From: Isochrysis galbana
Lineage: Eukaryota; Haptophyta; Isochrysidales; Isochrysidaceae
NCBI GenBank assembly: GCA_018136815.1
Contig: CM030938.1
Span: 5,232,749 to 5,296,748 of the forward strand
Direction of reading: 5' to 3'
DNA length: 64,000 nucleotides
Part shown: positions 53,837 to 64,000 of the stretch, one piece after another
How the letters are laid out: each line of letters begins with the position of its first letter
How positions within the stretch are numbered: position 1 is the first letter of the stretch
Made by a program: the position numbers and the translations under genes
Notes under the pieces: model-generated
Databases searched by the model: none
What the model was told of the DNA's origin: nothing
Seen by the model: only the letters and a program-made list of their open reading frames with translations

Positions 53837-56800
53837 ATGATGCTCGAGTTCGCCGCGTTGCTGGCAGGGCTCCTGCTCATCCTCGCGGGGCTCTTCGCCA
53901 TCCGTGCTGCGCTCAGGCGGCCGCCCTCCATCGCACTGCTCCACTGCGACGCCCACGAGCGGTTGCTGTGGGTGATGCTGAGGGAGTTGATCGGCCGTAG
54001 GCTTCTAGAAGGCTGGCGCGTGCGCGTCTACACCGCGAGGGACGAGAGCCCGCGCACCATACGCACCCGCGCCAAGGCGCGATTCGGAGCACTCATTCCA
54101 GAGCAGGTTGAGTTCGTGCACATGCGCGCGATGCGCTTTGCACACCCACCCGCCGACCGCGCAGAGACCGAACTGAATAAGCTCCTGCGAGCCTCGGCAC
54201 AACTTTTGATTGTGATCGAGATCATGCTTCTCTGCCCACCAACTATCCTCTTCGACACGAGTGAATCCGTCTTTGTATATTTCCTCGCCAAGTCAATTGG
54301 AGTGCGAAAAGTGCGCCGTGCCACGCGACCAGCTGGCGATGCTTTGCGGCCGCATTTTCACCTGGCCGTCACAGATGCATCTCGCCCATTATCTGTATCC
54401 TGACTGCAGCTCAGGCCCAACAGGTCTCCATTGGTCACTCAGTTCATGCCTCATCACCCATTGACTGCAATGGATCACAGGTGGTATGCTACAAGAGCTC
54501 TCTAGGACATCCGACAGCGCGCCATTCTAGCGAGGTTGGTGTCACACTGATGTCTCAGCTGATGCTCAGATGCGCTGGCCTGCTTGCTCTCCTCTACAAG
54601 TGGTCGTGCATGCGAGCGGACATAGTGTTTGCCAGTGGCATCGCGGTGGCGGACCAACTGCATGAGGTGCTAAGTGCGGACACGCCTGTGGATACCGATG
54701 GCGCACAGAATGCTGTTGATGAAGGTGGGCTCTCGGGGTCCGGCTCGAGAACAATGGTGTTGAGTTCACAACCCGGATTGCTCAGCACAGCCAGATCGCT
54801 CACCAACCGTCGCCATTCCGCCAACATCTCTTTCGCGAGCCATGATGTTGCCCCTGCTTTCCTCACAGCCTCACTAGGTGAGCCTGTACGGGCGCTGGCG
54901 CCAGCATCAGCAGCGAGTTCTACGGATCTCTCAGCGCCCGTACCTGTGGCTGGTGGCCGCAAGCTGCCTCTCATAACTGTCCTCTACCCGCCATGTGATA
55001 CAATGCTCCTCGAATATCTGCCTCTTGCGCCACGCCCCGACCGTGTGTCCATAGTCCTTTCGCTCGGCAGCTTCCGCGCTGAAAAAAACCACGAGCTGCA
55101 GCTCCGCGCGTTCGCACGGGTACTCAAGGCTGCTCACGACGCGCAGCGGCAGCCGGCGACGGCGAATGATTCGCGCATCGAAACACCCCGCTCACCCCGC
55201 GGTTCGGGCTCGCCCGACAGCTGTCGCGGCTCATCGCTGGCGAGCCCCTTGGGTTCGGAGCGGGCTTCCGGTCTCGCCTCCGCGCACTTCAGCTCAAATG
55301 AAGCCGCGCACGGCGGCTCCAGAGGACGCCCTGCATTCTGCGGTGCCTCGTCCTCGTCCTGCCTCGGCTGTGGTTCGGGGAGTTCGAGCAAACGGTCCTC
55401 TGTGGTGGCTCCACCGCTGTGCACATCGACTGCCGATGCGGCTCCGTCTACTTCGGGTCTTGTTGAAAGATCACACTCGGATCCAAAATCACTTACTCCA
55501 AAGAGAAACACGTCGCCACTTCTGAAGAGACGGCCTGTAAACGCGCAAACTCGATTGCCCGAACGAACAAGCCGCGAGGAATTGTCGCCGTCTCCCCCAT
55601 CGCCCAATGCGCTCACAGCGCATGCACCACAGTGGGAAGGCTCACTGCTCGGCCTCGCTTTCTCGGCCAAGATGCCTGCGCGGAGGCACTCGATAGCTAC
55701 CGTGGCGGGTCTGCCGCGCCTGAAGCACGCGCCTCCGCTAGGCCGTACTAATAGCTCCCCCCTTTTGATCAGCACGCTCAGCTCGAACCCTAGTGCGTTC
55801 CAGCGATCACCCGATCACACGCATACGTCGCGGGCAAGGGAGCCCACCACAGAAGGCGCGGGCGATATCCTCTCGCTCCGCCAGCTCGCCTCCACCGACA
55901 GCGCACAAAGTCTCAAGGACATCAGCAGTGGAAGCGGGGTCACTAGTGCAGGAGGCGCTAGTGAGGGCATGAGCTACGCGCTGAGTGAGCTCAGCGGCGG
56001 GTTTAGCTGTGACACAAGCGAAGCGGGCACACTGGAAGAGAAGTCGGCTGGGCGGCAGGACGGGACGAGCCGCTCCGGTGTGGCGATGCGGCAGCGGTCA
56101 GTCGCCTTCTCCTCGGACTTGACAGAAATGCGCGAGGACACCGAGGCCTCCTACAATACCGACGGGACAGTTGGGTCTCCAGATTCACTATGCGGTGGGG
56201 AAGAAGGGATTTCTCCCCGGCTTGGACAAGCACCGCGGCCGATTCTTGTACTTGTCGGCGCCGCAAGGCGCCGTGACGACGCCTCAGCATACCTGTACTC
56301 GCTCAAGCAGCTCGCCACAGATCTTGGATTGAGGCATGCCACAGTGGATGGGTCAACCTTGGCTGCGTACCTCGATCGCCTGCCGATGCCCGCCTCGGAG
56401 AGCCGCCAACCGCTCACGCCTTCCATGCTCCGCCCAATCATGTCGCCCGGATTTCCATGCTTTTCCGACGGATACTCAGGGCTTGTCACGCCCTCAGTGA
56501 CGCCATCCGCAAGCGCCGCGGTAACGCCCGCAGTCACACCAGCCGTATCACCTACCGGCAGTCGTCGCTCGCCCGGCCTCGGCGCCCTCTTACCATCCGT
56601 CGCCGGTACCCCGAGGCTGGATGCGTTTGGCAGGCAGCCGGTCGACACCGATACCTCAACGCATCGTTCTAATACTTCTCTCTCGCGCGCAATGCAAGCC
56701 GACGTGCTCTTTGCACCGAATCTGAATCGCGAGCTCCGGCTCCGTCTGCTCAGCCTGGCGGCTGTTGGTGTGCACACTGTACCCAACGAGCAGTTCGGGA

Positions 56801-57117
56801 TTGAAATCGTAGAGATGATGGCGGCTGGGGTGCCACCTGTCGCTCACAATTCCGGTTGTCCTCGCCTTGAGATTGTCGTCCCTAGCGGTGAGGTCGGCTT
56901 GCTGGCCGGAAGCGAGGAGGAATACGCTGCTGCGATCAGCGATCTCCTCTTGCCAATCGGTGCTGCCTCTAGGCGGAAGCGCATGGCAATGCGCGCAAGG
57001 AAGTCGGCGATCAAGAACTTCTCAGAAGAACAATTCGCGCGCAGGCTCTGCCGTGCCATGCGCCCGTTGCTGGATGCGTGCAAGAATGACGAACACCGCG
57101 GAACGCTGGTGGGTTGA
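53837..57117 (+). CDS. ALG11: ALG11-type alpha-1,2-mannosyltransferase with very large inserts
   Basis: Proposed exons 53837-54301 and 54424-57117 (intron GTGCGA...CAACAG, in frame) give about 1,052 residues against about 490 for human ALG11. The enzyme adds the two alpha-1,2 mannoses on the cytosolic face of the ER to the lipid-linked N-glycan precursor. It starts with one membrane segment (LLAGLLLILAGLFAI). Conserved parts: TILFDTSESVFVYFLAKSIG, MRADIVFASGIAVADQL, ITVLYPPCD, LSLGSFRAEKNHELQLRAF, RPILVLVGAARRRDD, LQLAVGVHTVPNEQFGIEIVE-type GT4 donor site with E-x7-E, and AHNSGCPRLEIVVPSGEVG. Between them are Ser/Pro-rich inserts of about 90, 360 and 100 residues (54660-54960, 55140-56215, 56385-56690). 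The residues around the first intron (HYPT region) are the least certain. Confidence 0.85.
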
Positions 57118-58240
57118 TAGTATGAACAGCTCACCGATTACGAAGCCCTGCCAAGAAAAAATATCAGTCCACGATCAAGAGCGCAACTGATTTACCATCT
57201 CATCGGAGGCGAATCAGGGCAACGATCCCCAACACAATCCCTCGAGTCTGCGCCAGTTATGGGCGAGACCTTAGTGTTCTTTGCTGGCACGCATCCCATG
57301 AAATACCCTTTCTTGCAATTTTCACGCAGCTCGCAGTAACATGTCTCTTTCGCCCCAATTCGCGTGGCCGCTCCGACCTACGATGGGGTTTGGTGCTGGT
57401 GCGATGCACGCTCCGCGCTCTCCAACCTCAAAGCTACCCACCTGTTTGGGAAACTCCGGTCGACTTGAGATATGGCGTGGGCTAGACCCTAAGCGAAGGA
57501 TCAACAGTCGCTTGCCCGGTTCCGGTCACTCGCTCTTTGTTGAACTACGAACTCCAGAATTTCCCGGGTGTCTGGGGATTCCTCAAGGGTCCCTGCTATC
57601 TACTATCTATCTCTATCCTGGCAACTGCAGCCCCCCGCTCCCGAAATTGTTTGCCTCCGGCCTTTCGTAGCCCAGCCACTCACACTCACCTTTTTTTTAC
57701 CACTATTTTCTACCCCCCCTGGCTTTCTAAGGATTCACCAGGCCCCGCCCCCGTACCTGCCCCAGCAAACAACCTACTTTCATAAGTGGGGGTCAATGGT
57801 CAATGGGGGCCTCGCGTCCCCCTCACTCGATTGCGGACACCCCCTGGGATGGGCCCGTACAACCAACCTGACGGATCGAGCATGACCACTCTGGGACGCT
57901 CCGAGGCGTTCCTTCACCATGCGGACAACCTCGTCGATATGGTTGATTGCGAAGGCGCCCTCCGTCACCTGGGGGTGGCGCAGCGCCTCCGTCCGTGCTT
58001 GCTCAGCGGGAGCCAGCCCCATGCGGGCTATCGAGATGCACGATAAGGAATGGTGCGGGGCTTCCCCCGCCGCCCCTACGATCCTCGACACTTAACTGAC
58101 CGCGTCATACCAAGCCCTGCAGTGTCCCTCTCTCCTTGCATGTTGGACACGCAAACCTGCCGCAAATCTGCGTGGCTGCCACGGAGCCACTCACGATGTA
58201 CCTGTACGACAAGGCCTCAGCTTCTTTCCTTGGCAGTGTC
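57118..58240. other. Intergenic
   Basis: A diverged copy of the 17-mer GTAGCCCGGTCACTCAC is at 57667-57683, followed as at 50403 by a T run and CTATTTTCTACC. A short minus frame (58091-57780, with TEGAFAINHIDEVVRMVKE) is protein-like but too short to call. Confidence 0.45.
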
Positions 58241-58660
58241 AACTAAGTTTATACTTGGTTGCCCCATGGGGGGGCACGAGCCCCCCCCCCTCTCTCCACT
58301 CCTCCCCTACCATGGGGGAGGAACCACTCATCCTCCTGGCACGCCTGATGGCTTGCCAGGAGGCCACTGCCCTGCTGACCACTCTCTCCCTGGCAGGCAC
58401 GCCTGCCTCGCGCGTCCTGGCCTGTCGCCTGTCGTGGCCAGCCCATCGCTCCAACCCCTCCTCCCCCCTGGTCGACAGGCAGACAGGTGCAGAGTGGGGG
58501 CCCCAGAGGCCCAGGAGCGCCAGCGAGGGAGAGGCAGGGGAGGCCAGGGCCCAGCCCCAGCCTCCTCTACCCCCTGAGCTGGCCTCCAGGAGCCTCCAGG
58601 GGCCGCCAGAGGGCAGCTGCAGGCCTGCCGCAGGCGCGCCATCGCGCGTGCCGCAGGAGA
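58241..58660 (-). repeat. Palindrome-ended dispersed repeat, family B (copy 2, inverted)
   Basis: Starts with AACTAAGTTTATACTTGGTT (58241-58260), then CCCCATGGGGGGGCACGAGC, GGCACGCCTGATGGCTTGCC and CTGTCGTGGCCAG in the inverse order of 8397-8800, and continues similar to about 58660. Confidence 0.75.
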
Positions 58661-58854
58661 GGGGAGAGAGAGCGCGGAGAAGGGGGTGGGCGGAGCGAGA
58701 GCTCCGCTCACCGGAAAATATGTAAGTCCCGCACTTGTTTACAGGATAAGTCGGGGCTGAGACCGCCGCCCACTCGGAGACACAGGAGGAAGGGGGGGAA
58801 AGATCACCGGGGGGGGGCGCGGGCCACCGGACCATATCTAAGCCCTTCACCCCT

Positions 58855-59008
58855 ATCCCCCTAGTAGTGCACGGGGGGAGCCGCCTTATGGCGGGGGGAG
58901 AAGGGCCGGGAGTGGGGGTGTAGAAAGTTGTATGCTACGTGCTACGTGTAGTAGGTAGTGGTTCCATTAGCCGCGAGTGCGGTAAGAATATTAGAAGGTT
59001 TTTTTTTC
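58855..59008 (+). repeat. GC-rich dispersed unit (copy 3)
   Basis: CCCCCTAGTAGTGCACGGGG, GCCGCCTTATGGCGGG and GCCGCGAGTGCGGTAAGAAT with ATTAGAAGGTTTT, the same block order as at 2255 and 38585. The last part abuts a purine satellite. Confidence 0.55.
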
Positions 59009-59029
59009 TTTCCTTGGCAGTGGCGGTGG

Positions 59030-59880
59030 CGGTGGAGGTGGTGGTGGAGGAGGTGACGAAGGTGGAGGGAGCAAGAAGGAGCAAGAGAGAGGAAGAGGGA
59101 GGGCGAGGGGGAGAGGGAGCAAGGGAGAGAGAGATAAAAAAGGGAGCAAGAGGGAGCAAGAGCGAGGGAGAAGGAGAAGGAGAGCTAGGGGCTAGGGGAG
59201 AGGGAGCGAGGGGGAGAGAGAGCAAGGGGGAGGAGGGTGGAGGTGGAGAGAGAGCGAGAGAGCGAGAGAGCGCGCGCGCGAGGGAGAGACAAAGCGCGAG
59301 GAGAGACAGTCACAGAGGGAGGGAGGGAGGGAGGGGGGAGGGAGAGCGAGCGAAAGCGAGCGAGGGAGGGAGAGAAAGGAGAGCGAGCGAGCGAGAAAGA
59401 GTGATCGGAGAGGGGGGGGGGAGAGAGAGAGAGAGAGGGAGAGCGAACGAAAAAGGGAAGAGCGAGAGAGGGGAGAGCGAGATAGCGAGAGCGAGGCAGC
59501 GAGAGCGAGGCAGCGCGAGAGAGGTAGCGAGAGCCAGGCAGCGAGAGCGAGGCAGCGAGAGCGAGGCAGCGAGAGCGAGGCAGCGAGAGCAAGGCAGCGA
59601 GAGCGAGGCAGTTAGAGCGAGGCAGCGAGAGAGAGGCAGCGAGAGAGAGGCAGCGAGAGAGAGGCAGCGAGAGCCAGGCAGCGAGAGAGAGGCAGCGAGA
59701 GCCAGGCAGCGAGAGAGAGGCAGCGAGATAGATAGAGGGAGGGGGAGGAGCGAGAGGGAGAGCGAGGGAGAGCGAGAGAGAGCACGAGAGCGAGGGGGAG
59801 AGAGCGCGAGAGGGGGGGAGCGAGAGAGGGAGAGAGGGAGAGAGGGAGAGCGAGTGAGCGAGCGGGAGAGAGAGCGCGCG
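59030..59880 (+). repeat. Purine-rich satellite (GAG-rich, with GCGAGAGCGAGGCA units)
   Basis: Almost every plus-strand base is A or G. From 59470 to 59740 a 14-base unit GCGAGAGCGAGGCA repeats about 18 times with substitutions. The long Arg/Glu frame across it is an artefact. Confidence 0.9.
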
Positions 59881-59936
59881 CGCCCGACCGAGCGCCCTCG
59901 CCCGGCAAGAATTCGTTAGAGAGCCCCCCCTCCGGT

Positions 59937-60036
59937 ACTGTTTTTGGGACTGTTTTTGTCTGTTTTTCTACAAAGGCCAAAAACAGACTGTTTTTACTGT
60001 TTTTGGACGCCCCCCCCTCTGTTTTTCCCATCTAGG
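59937..60036. repeat. CTGTTTTTG word cluster ending in CCCATCTAGG
   Basis: Eight copies of CTGTTTTT or its complement in 100 bases. The right edge CTGTTTTTCCCATCTAGG (60019-60036) shares CCCATCTAGG with the ends of the 28286 element, with a different word attached. The expected left end is not seen; the satellite lies there. Confidence 0.65.
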
Positions 60037-60048
60037 CTCGCTACCGCT

Positions 60049-60208
60049 ATGTCGCTCCGTCGTCCCGCTCGCCCTCGCCACTGCCCGCCATCCGTTCTCC
60101 CGCCATTGAGGTGGACCAGCCCGTCCAACCCGCCAATTTCCAATTTCCCAAGCACCGTGCCACCTTCCGGTTCCCTCCGTCCCGTCCGTAACCTCCCATC
60201 CGTCATTT
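60049..60208 (+). pseudogene. Broken copy of the 52291 gene
   Basis: Begins ATGTCGCTCCGTCGTCCCGC versus ATGTCCGCTCCGTCGTCGCG at 52291 and stays similar through GAGGTGGaCCAGCCCGTC and TTCCGGTTCCCTCCGT. A missing base right after the start shifts the frame, so it cannot make the same protein. Confidence 0.7.
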
Positions 60209-60796
60209 GACCGCCCTATCACCTATATCGATATCATTGTCATCTGTGTCCTGCTGGCCTGGCAGGCTGGCAGGTTGGCAACGGGTTGGCACATGGCACA
60301 TGGCTAGTGGCATAAGAGGTACAAACTTTCACTATAAAATCATAAAAATAGCGACGCGTGTACGAGAGACGAGATCGGCTGCACACCAAATTAGGCACAT
60401 CATTCCTCACGGCGCAACTACGGACAGCGGTCTACTAAAGAACTCACTCCGACCACACTGACCCTCCTCCCTCTCTCGCGGCGCCTTGTTTTGTCTTTTT
60501 TCTCTTTTGGCGCCCCGAGCCGCTCCTCTCCTCTTCTCCGCCTCCCTCCCCATCCATTCCCATCCACTCCGCACTCTTCCCCCTTCCGCCCCCAACCCCC
60601 CGCCCCCCTCTCCCTCCCTCCTTCCCCAAACAACCAACCCCACCCACCTACTCACCTGCCTATCCCACCCAACCTCCGCTTCTCTCTTCCCTTCTCCCTT
60701 ACACACTACTTGCCACTACCCACTCCCACTGCACTCCCCACTCAGCACTTCTCAGTCCTCCCTCGTCCTCGCCCTCGCACTCCCCTCGGCATTCGG

Positions 60797-63648
60797 ATGG
60801 GCAACCGCGCGAGCACTCGGATTGCGGTGCCTCCGACACGTCGGCCGACGGGCGCCACGCCCACGACGGTGGGCGGGGTGGGGATGGAGACGGGCGAGCC
60901 GTGTCTGCCGCTTGCTGGCACGAAACTCTGCCTGGTTGAGACGGGCAGTGAGGCGCAGCGGGCAGGCGCTCGCGCGGCCGCGCAGCGCATCGGAGCGATG
61001 GGCGGCCGCCTCGTGCCACACGTGCGTTTGGCAACGCATGTGTGCATCCCGGACGATTTGGGGTTGAGACTCGGGCCCACTATGCTCGCCACCCTCCGCG
61101 AAGCCTACCAGTGCCGAGTGCCAATTGTTGAGACCGGCCGATGGCTCAGCGCCGTTGAGAGCCTGATGCCCGGACAGCAATGGAGTGAAATACACACAGA
61201 TGAGTTCGTGCCCCTCTCTGTGGCATTTCTGTACGAACGAACTAGCGAGGATCGAGCCTCTCAAGAGTCTGGGCGTGTTCTACGAGATCGGCGGCAGAAG
61301 GAAAGGTTGCAGTTCACTGACGAGCTTGCAAGGTGCATCACATGCTATGGGGGCTCCACATGTCTAGTTACACGGCGGCCATACCCTTGATGCGGCTGGC
61401 ATGTCAATCGGAGGCCCCCGAGTCGCGCCCGCGCACTCGTGTTCACACTCGAACCACAACACGTACTCAGCGAGAAAGGTGTGGTAGCACTTCTCGTTTC
61501 GCACTCTTTGGCATGTCCACTGCACGCGCTTGTCCCCCGCAGCTCCCTCGATGAAACTTGGGCCTTCATGAAGCGCGAGGCACGAAGCTGCTCAATTTCA
61601 GATACATCTGGGCACCAGATACCCAACGTGCTGCTGTCGAATGCACCAGAGGCAGAGGTGGCTCTAGCACACGACAAGCCCTCCACAGAAGCCAAGCATA
61701 CAGAAGAACCTTCCTTGCCAGCCCCACAACTGGCCTTGAGAGAGCACCGCGCGCTAATTGATGCATTATTCGATCACCATGGAGCCGATGCGGCGTCATT
61801 TATCAATAGACAGGTGCGTGTGCCCTCGTAAAGCTCTTCAATCGCCTATGTGAAAAGGCTATCCTCCGAATGGCCTCTTTTTTGGTGCTAGTTCGTCAAT
61901 GGGTGCCCAAAGTATCACTTGGTCGTCTCTCATAGGCGCGGGCTCTCTCGCACCTCCGACTCTCGGTCTATGATGCCGGGTCGTGCAACCACAACGAGGC
62001 CGGAGTCGTCTTGAACAATCAGTGCTTTTATCTCTCCCTAGCAGCCGCCTCTCTGAGCAAGAAGTGGTCGCACGACAGGGAAAAGGAGTGCAACGTCGGC
62101 GGCATGTCTGTGCTTCGGAACAGATCCGCGGACTCTGATGGTAGGGAAACGGACCAAACACGGTCTCTTCACACGTTGGCGCTCATCTTTAAGAGAACAG
62201 TGGAGCAAGCAGTGCTGAGGGCGCATCCGGAATGGGCCGGATCCCATGTTGGCGAAGAGGTGAGTGCTTTGTGTGCTGCGAACGTATGCGAATTCCCTAC
62301 TCGCGTCCGCATGTTGAGCACGCAAGACGTCGATATTAGATCTCAACTTCTTTGCGCAAAAAATCAATGTATGCTCAGTAGGGTATACACATGCATGACA
62401 CGTGCAGGTACAGGCCTTCTCCGACTTCCTTTGCTACGCCCTGCACTCGCAAACCTCGCTGTCTCATATTGCGGTCGCTATCTTCGACGCAGAATCCGGT
62501 GCGTGCCTCATGAAAAATGTCTAGCGAGCATACGGTGATCGGTGCTCATCACGCTCCAATGCTGTGCGACCGACGACATGATGTGCCACCATTCGCTGCA
62601 CTAGCCGCCTTGGGCCACCGCCATAATGATTGATCGGCCCACGTCCGCAAAGGACTCACATCCACAAATCCTGAGCACCGATTCCCGGCTGCGCTTTTCA
62701 GGATTTGTGGATATCTACAAAGGTATTGGCTACCAGAAGATGGAGAGGGCGCTTGTGAAGTGCCAAGCCGCACACAAGGCTTGCTCAGGTTGGCTCCGTC
62801 CGACTGACGCGATAGCCTCCTCGACGATCATGCCGCAACTTAATGTGACACACTCCGGTAACAGTGAGGACGAGCAAAATTTTGAGGAATACGAGAACGA
62901 TGTGTGCGCTAATGGCGAGAGAAGTGGTAGTGAAACTAAGCCCTTTAAGGTGCTAGGACGAGGGATCGAGTCGCTTTCTCCCAGAATTGCGAGCCATGGC
63001 GAACGATCACAATCTACCCCGGCAGTCACATCTGCAGCCGAGGCCACGGTGCTTCGCGGCTTCTTCGCCAATTCACCGCCACCTGCTCAACAAGGGCGCC
63101 GTGAGCACGCGCCTGTCAAGACAGCAAAGCTACCAAACCTTGCCGTCCGGCCTGGAGCTGAAGATCGAGCGCATCACCCCAATGCACATTCCCACAGCAG
63201 CCGCATAACAAAGACGTCTCCGGACACGGCCACCTCTACACTCAATGTGCACCCGCCGACTCATCGGATGCCGACTGCTGTCACACCCGTCCCAAAGTCC
63301 TTGCGGCACACGCCCCAAGCTGGTATAGTTCGGCGATCACACTCTTCGCAACCAACCACGAAGTTGCATGCTGCCACATCCTCAACTCATCGGAGGCAGA
63401 ATCGTGAGGTTCCGAAGAGAATGGGTGACAGATATCAGCCCAACATCGATCCTCATAGCACCGATGGAGCTCTTGAGCATGGCGAGAGGGAGGATGCTAT
63501 ACTGGCAGGACTTCGCAGTAATTTACTTACTATTCGATACGTACCGGGTCACTACCAGGCGCTCATTGGTGGAAGTCAACCAACACTTGCAGAGCTCATT
63601 GAGGTTTTGGATGCCCACGACATTCTTCATGTGACGACCGACGGCTAA
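60797..63648 (+). CDS. Predicted BRCT plus OTU-like cysteine protease fusion
   Basis: Five exons joined by eye (60797-61332, 61543-61813, 61936-62259, 62408-62498, 62702-63648) keep the frame over 722 residues. Residues about 30-140 are a BRCT domain: LCLVETGSEAQRAGARAAAQ, RIGAMGGRLVP, ATHVCIPDD, CRVPIVETGRWLSAVESL. BRCT domains bind phosphopeptides, mostly in DNA repair. The second part looks like an OTU deubiquitinase: Cys motif VVLNNQCFYLSLAAASL, HIAVAIFDAESGFVDIYKG, and LLTIRYVPGHYQALIGG with the His, split by a 260-residue disordered insert. The usual Asp of DGNC is Asn here (NNQC). N-terminal MGN could be myristoylated. The join 61332-61543 is the weak point: if it is wrong these are two adjacent genes. 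CT-rich leader upstream. Confidence 0.6.
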
Positions 63649-64000
63649 GTACGTGCAACCCACCCAATATGCCGGACAAGAGTGCGAGAGAGATGCATTC
63701 TCATCTCCCATCTATGATGGCGCTCTTGTATCGATGATTCTCTTGTGTTCCTATCCTCGTAATGCTTCCACTGGGCGGTTTGCAGCAGTTGCAGTTGCTT
63801 GCGTGCAGGTATAAGTATGTGAGATTTTTTGTAATATTTTTTTGCGCATTTTGTTCCACGTCTTTTGTCTTGTGCTTAGATGAACGGTAGCGTTGTGGGT
63901 GGGGTGGAGTGGCTCTGGTTGCGTGTGGACCTGGGGATCAATAAGGATGTTGAGACTCAGAGGGGAGGGCTTCGGGGACCTGATGAGGCGTATGGATATT
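63649..64000. other. Downstream flank
   Basis: Contains a T-rich stretch with AATATTTTTTTG near 63830-63845. No gene seen. Confidence 0.5.

Noticed and set aside
55134..56786. Minus-strand frames of 95-213 residues opposite ALG11
   Set aside because: Shadows of a GC-rich coding exon with third-position bias favouring the plus strand.
58939..59919. 326-residue Arg/Glu frame
   Set aside because: It lies wholly in a purine satellite and has no non-repeat content.
62521..62640. Short frame with GAHHAPML and FAALAAL that looks like an OTU His segment
   Set aside because: It cannot be joined in phase with an intron of reasonable size, while the 62702 exon joins cleanly and brings GHYQAL.

Overview
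The window reads as nuclear DNA of a unicellular, flagellated, plastid-bearing eukaryote. Most genes are split by short introns (roughly 70-400 bases) with GT-AG ends, donors often GTGCGT or GTGAGT, and one GC-AG intron. TAA, TAG and TGA all act as stops. Gene content supports this: a plant-type heme oxygenase with a signal-like leader, a SPATA17 homologue and a dynein-type thioredoxin (cilium), PEX1 (peroxisome), ALG11 (ER glycosylation), ISWI and TAF4 (chromatin and transcription), and POLD3 (replication). The heme oxygenase leader has an Ala-Ser-Ala site before a short basic stretch, which suggests a plastid of secondary origin. A haptophyte-like alga is my guess, not a demonstration. The genes are ordinary housekeeping neighbours with no sign of operons.

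Layout. 1-1.1 kb: end of POLD3. 3.0-4.4 kb: three-exon ankyrin gene. 5.6-7.1 kb: intronless minus-strand cluster, one member resembling nucleocytoplasmic large DNA virus proteins. 7.2-8.4 kb: array of long hairpins. 9.1-10 kb: element with terminal inverted repeats. 10.4-11.5 kb: thioredoxin. 12.0-14.9 kb: succinate-semialdehyde dehydrogenase (8 exons). 17.3-18.7 kb: conserved plant/algal protein of unknown function. 20.9-22.0 kb: heme oxygenase. 25.8-27.5 kb: SPATA17. 29.4-33.7 kb: PEX1. 36.5-37.5 kb: NTF2-like protein. 39.5-40.9 kb: lysine-methyltransferase-like protein. 41.9-45.3 kb: ISWI remodeller. 49.0-50.2 kb: TAF4 end and a second gene end on either side of a 100-N gap. 51.3-51.9 kb: probable non-LTR retrotransposon tail. 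53.8-57.1 kb: ALG11 with very large inserts. 60.8-63.6 kb: predicted BRCT plus OTU-like fusion.

The space between genes is dense in repeats that do not look like one standard family. Three patterns stand out: a 20-base imperfect palindrome that ends at least nine dispersed repeats; a series of short elements each packed with many copies, in both orientations, of its own private 6-10 base word, one of them with clean 17-base terminal inverted repeats and 8-base target duplications; and a chain of about 150-base hairpins next to the virus-like genes. Gene models below were spliced by eye from reading frame, splice signals and family resemblance. Family names come from recall of conserved motifs, not from a search.
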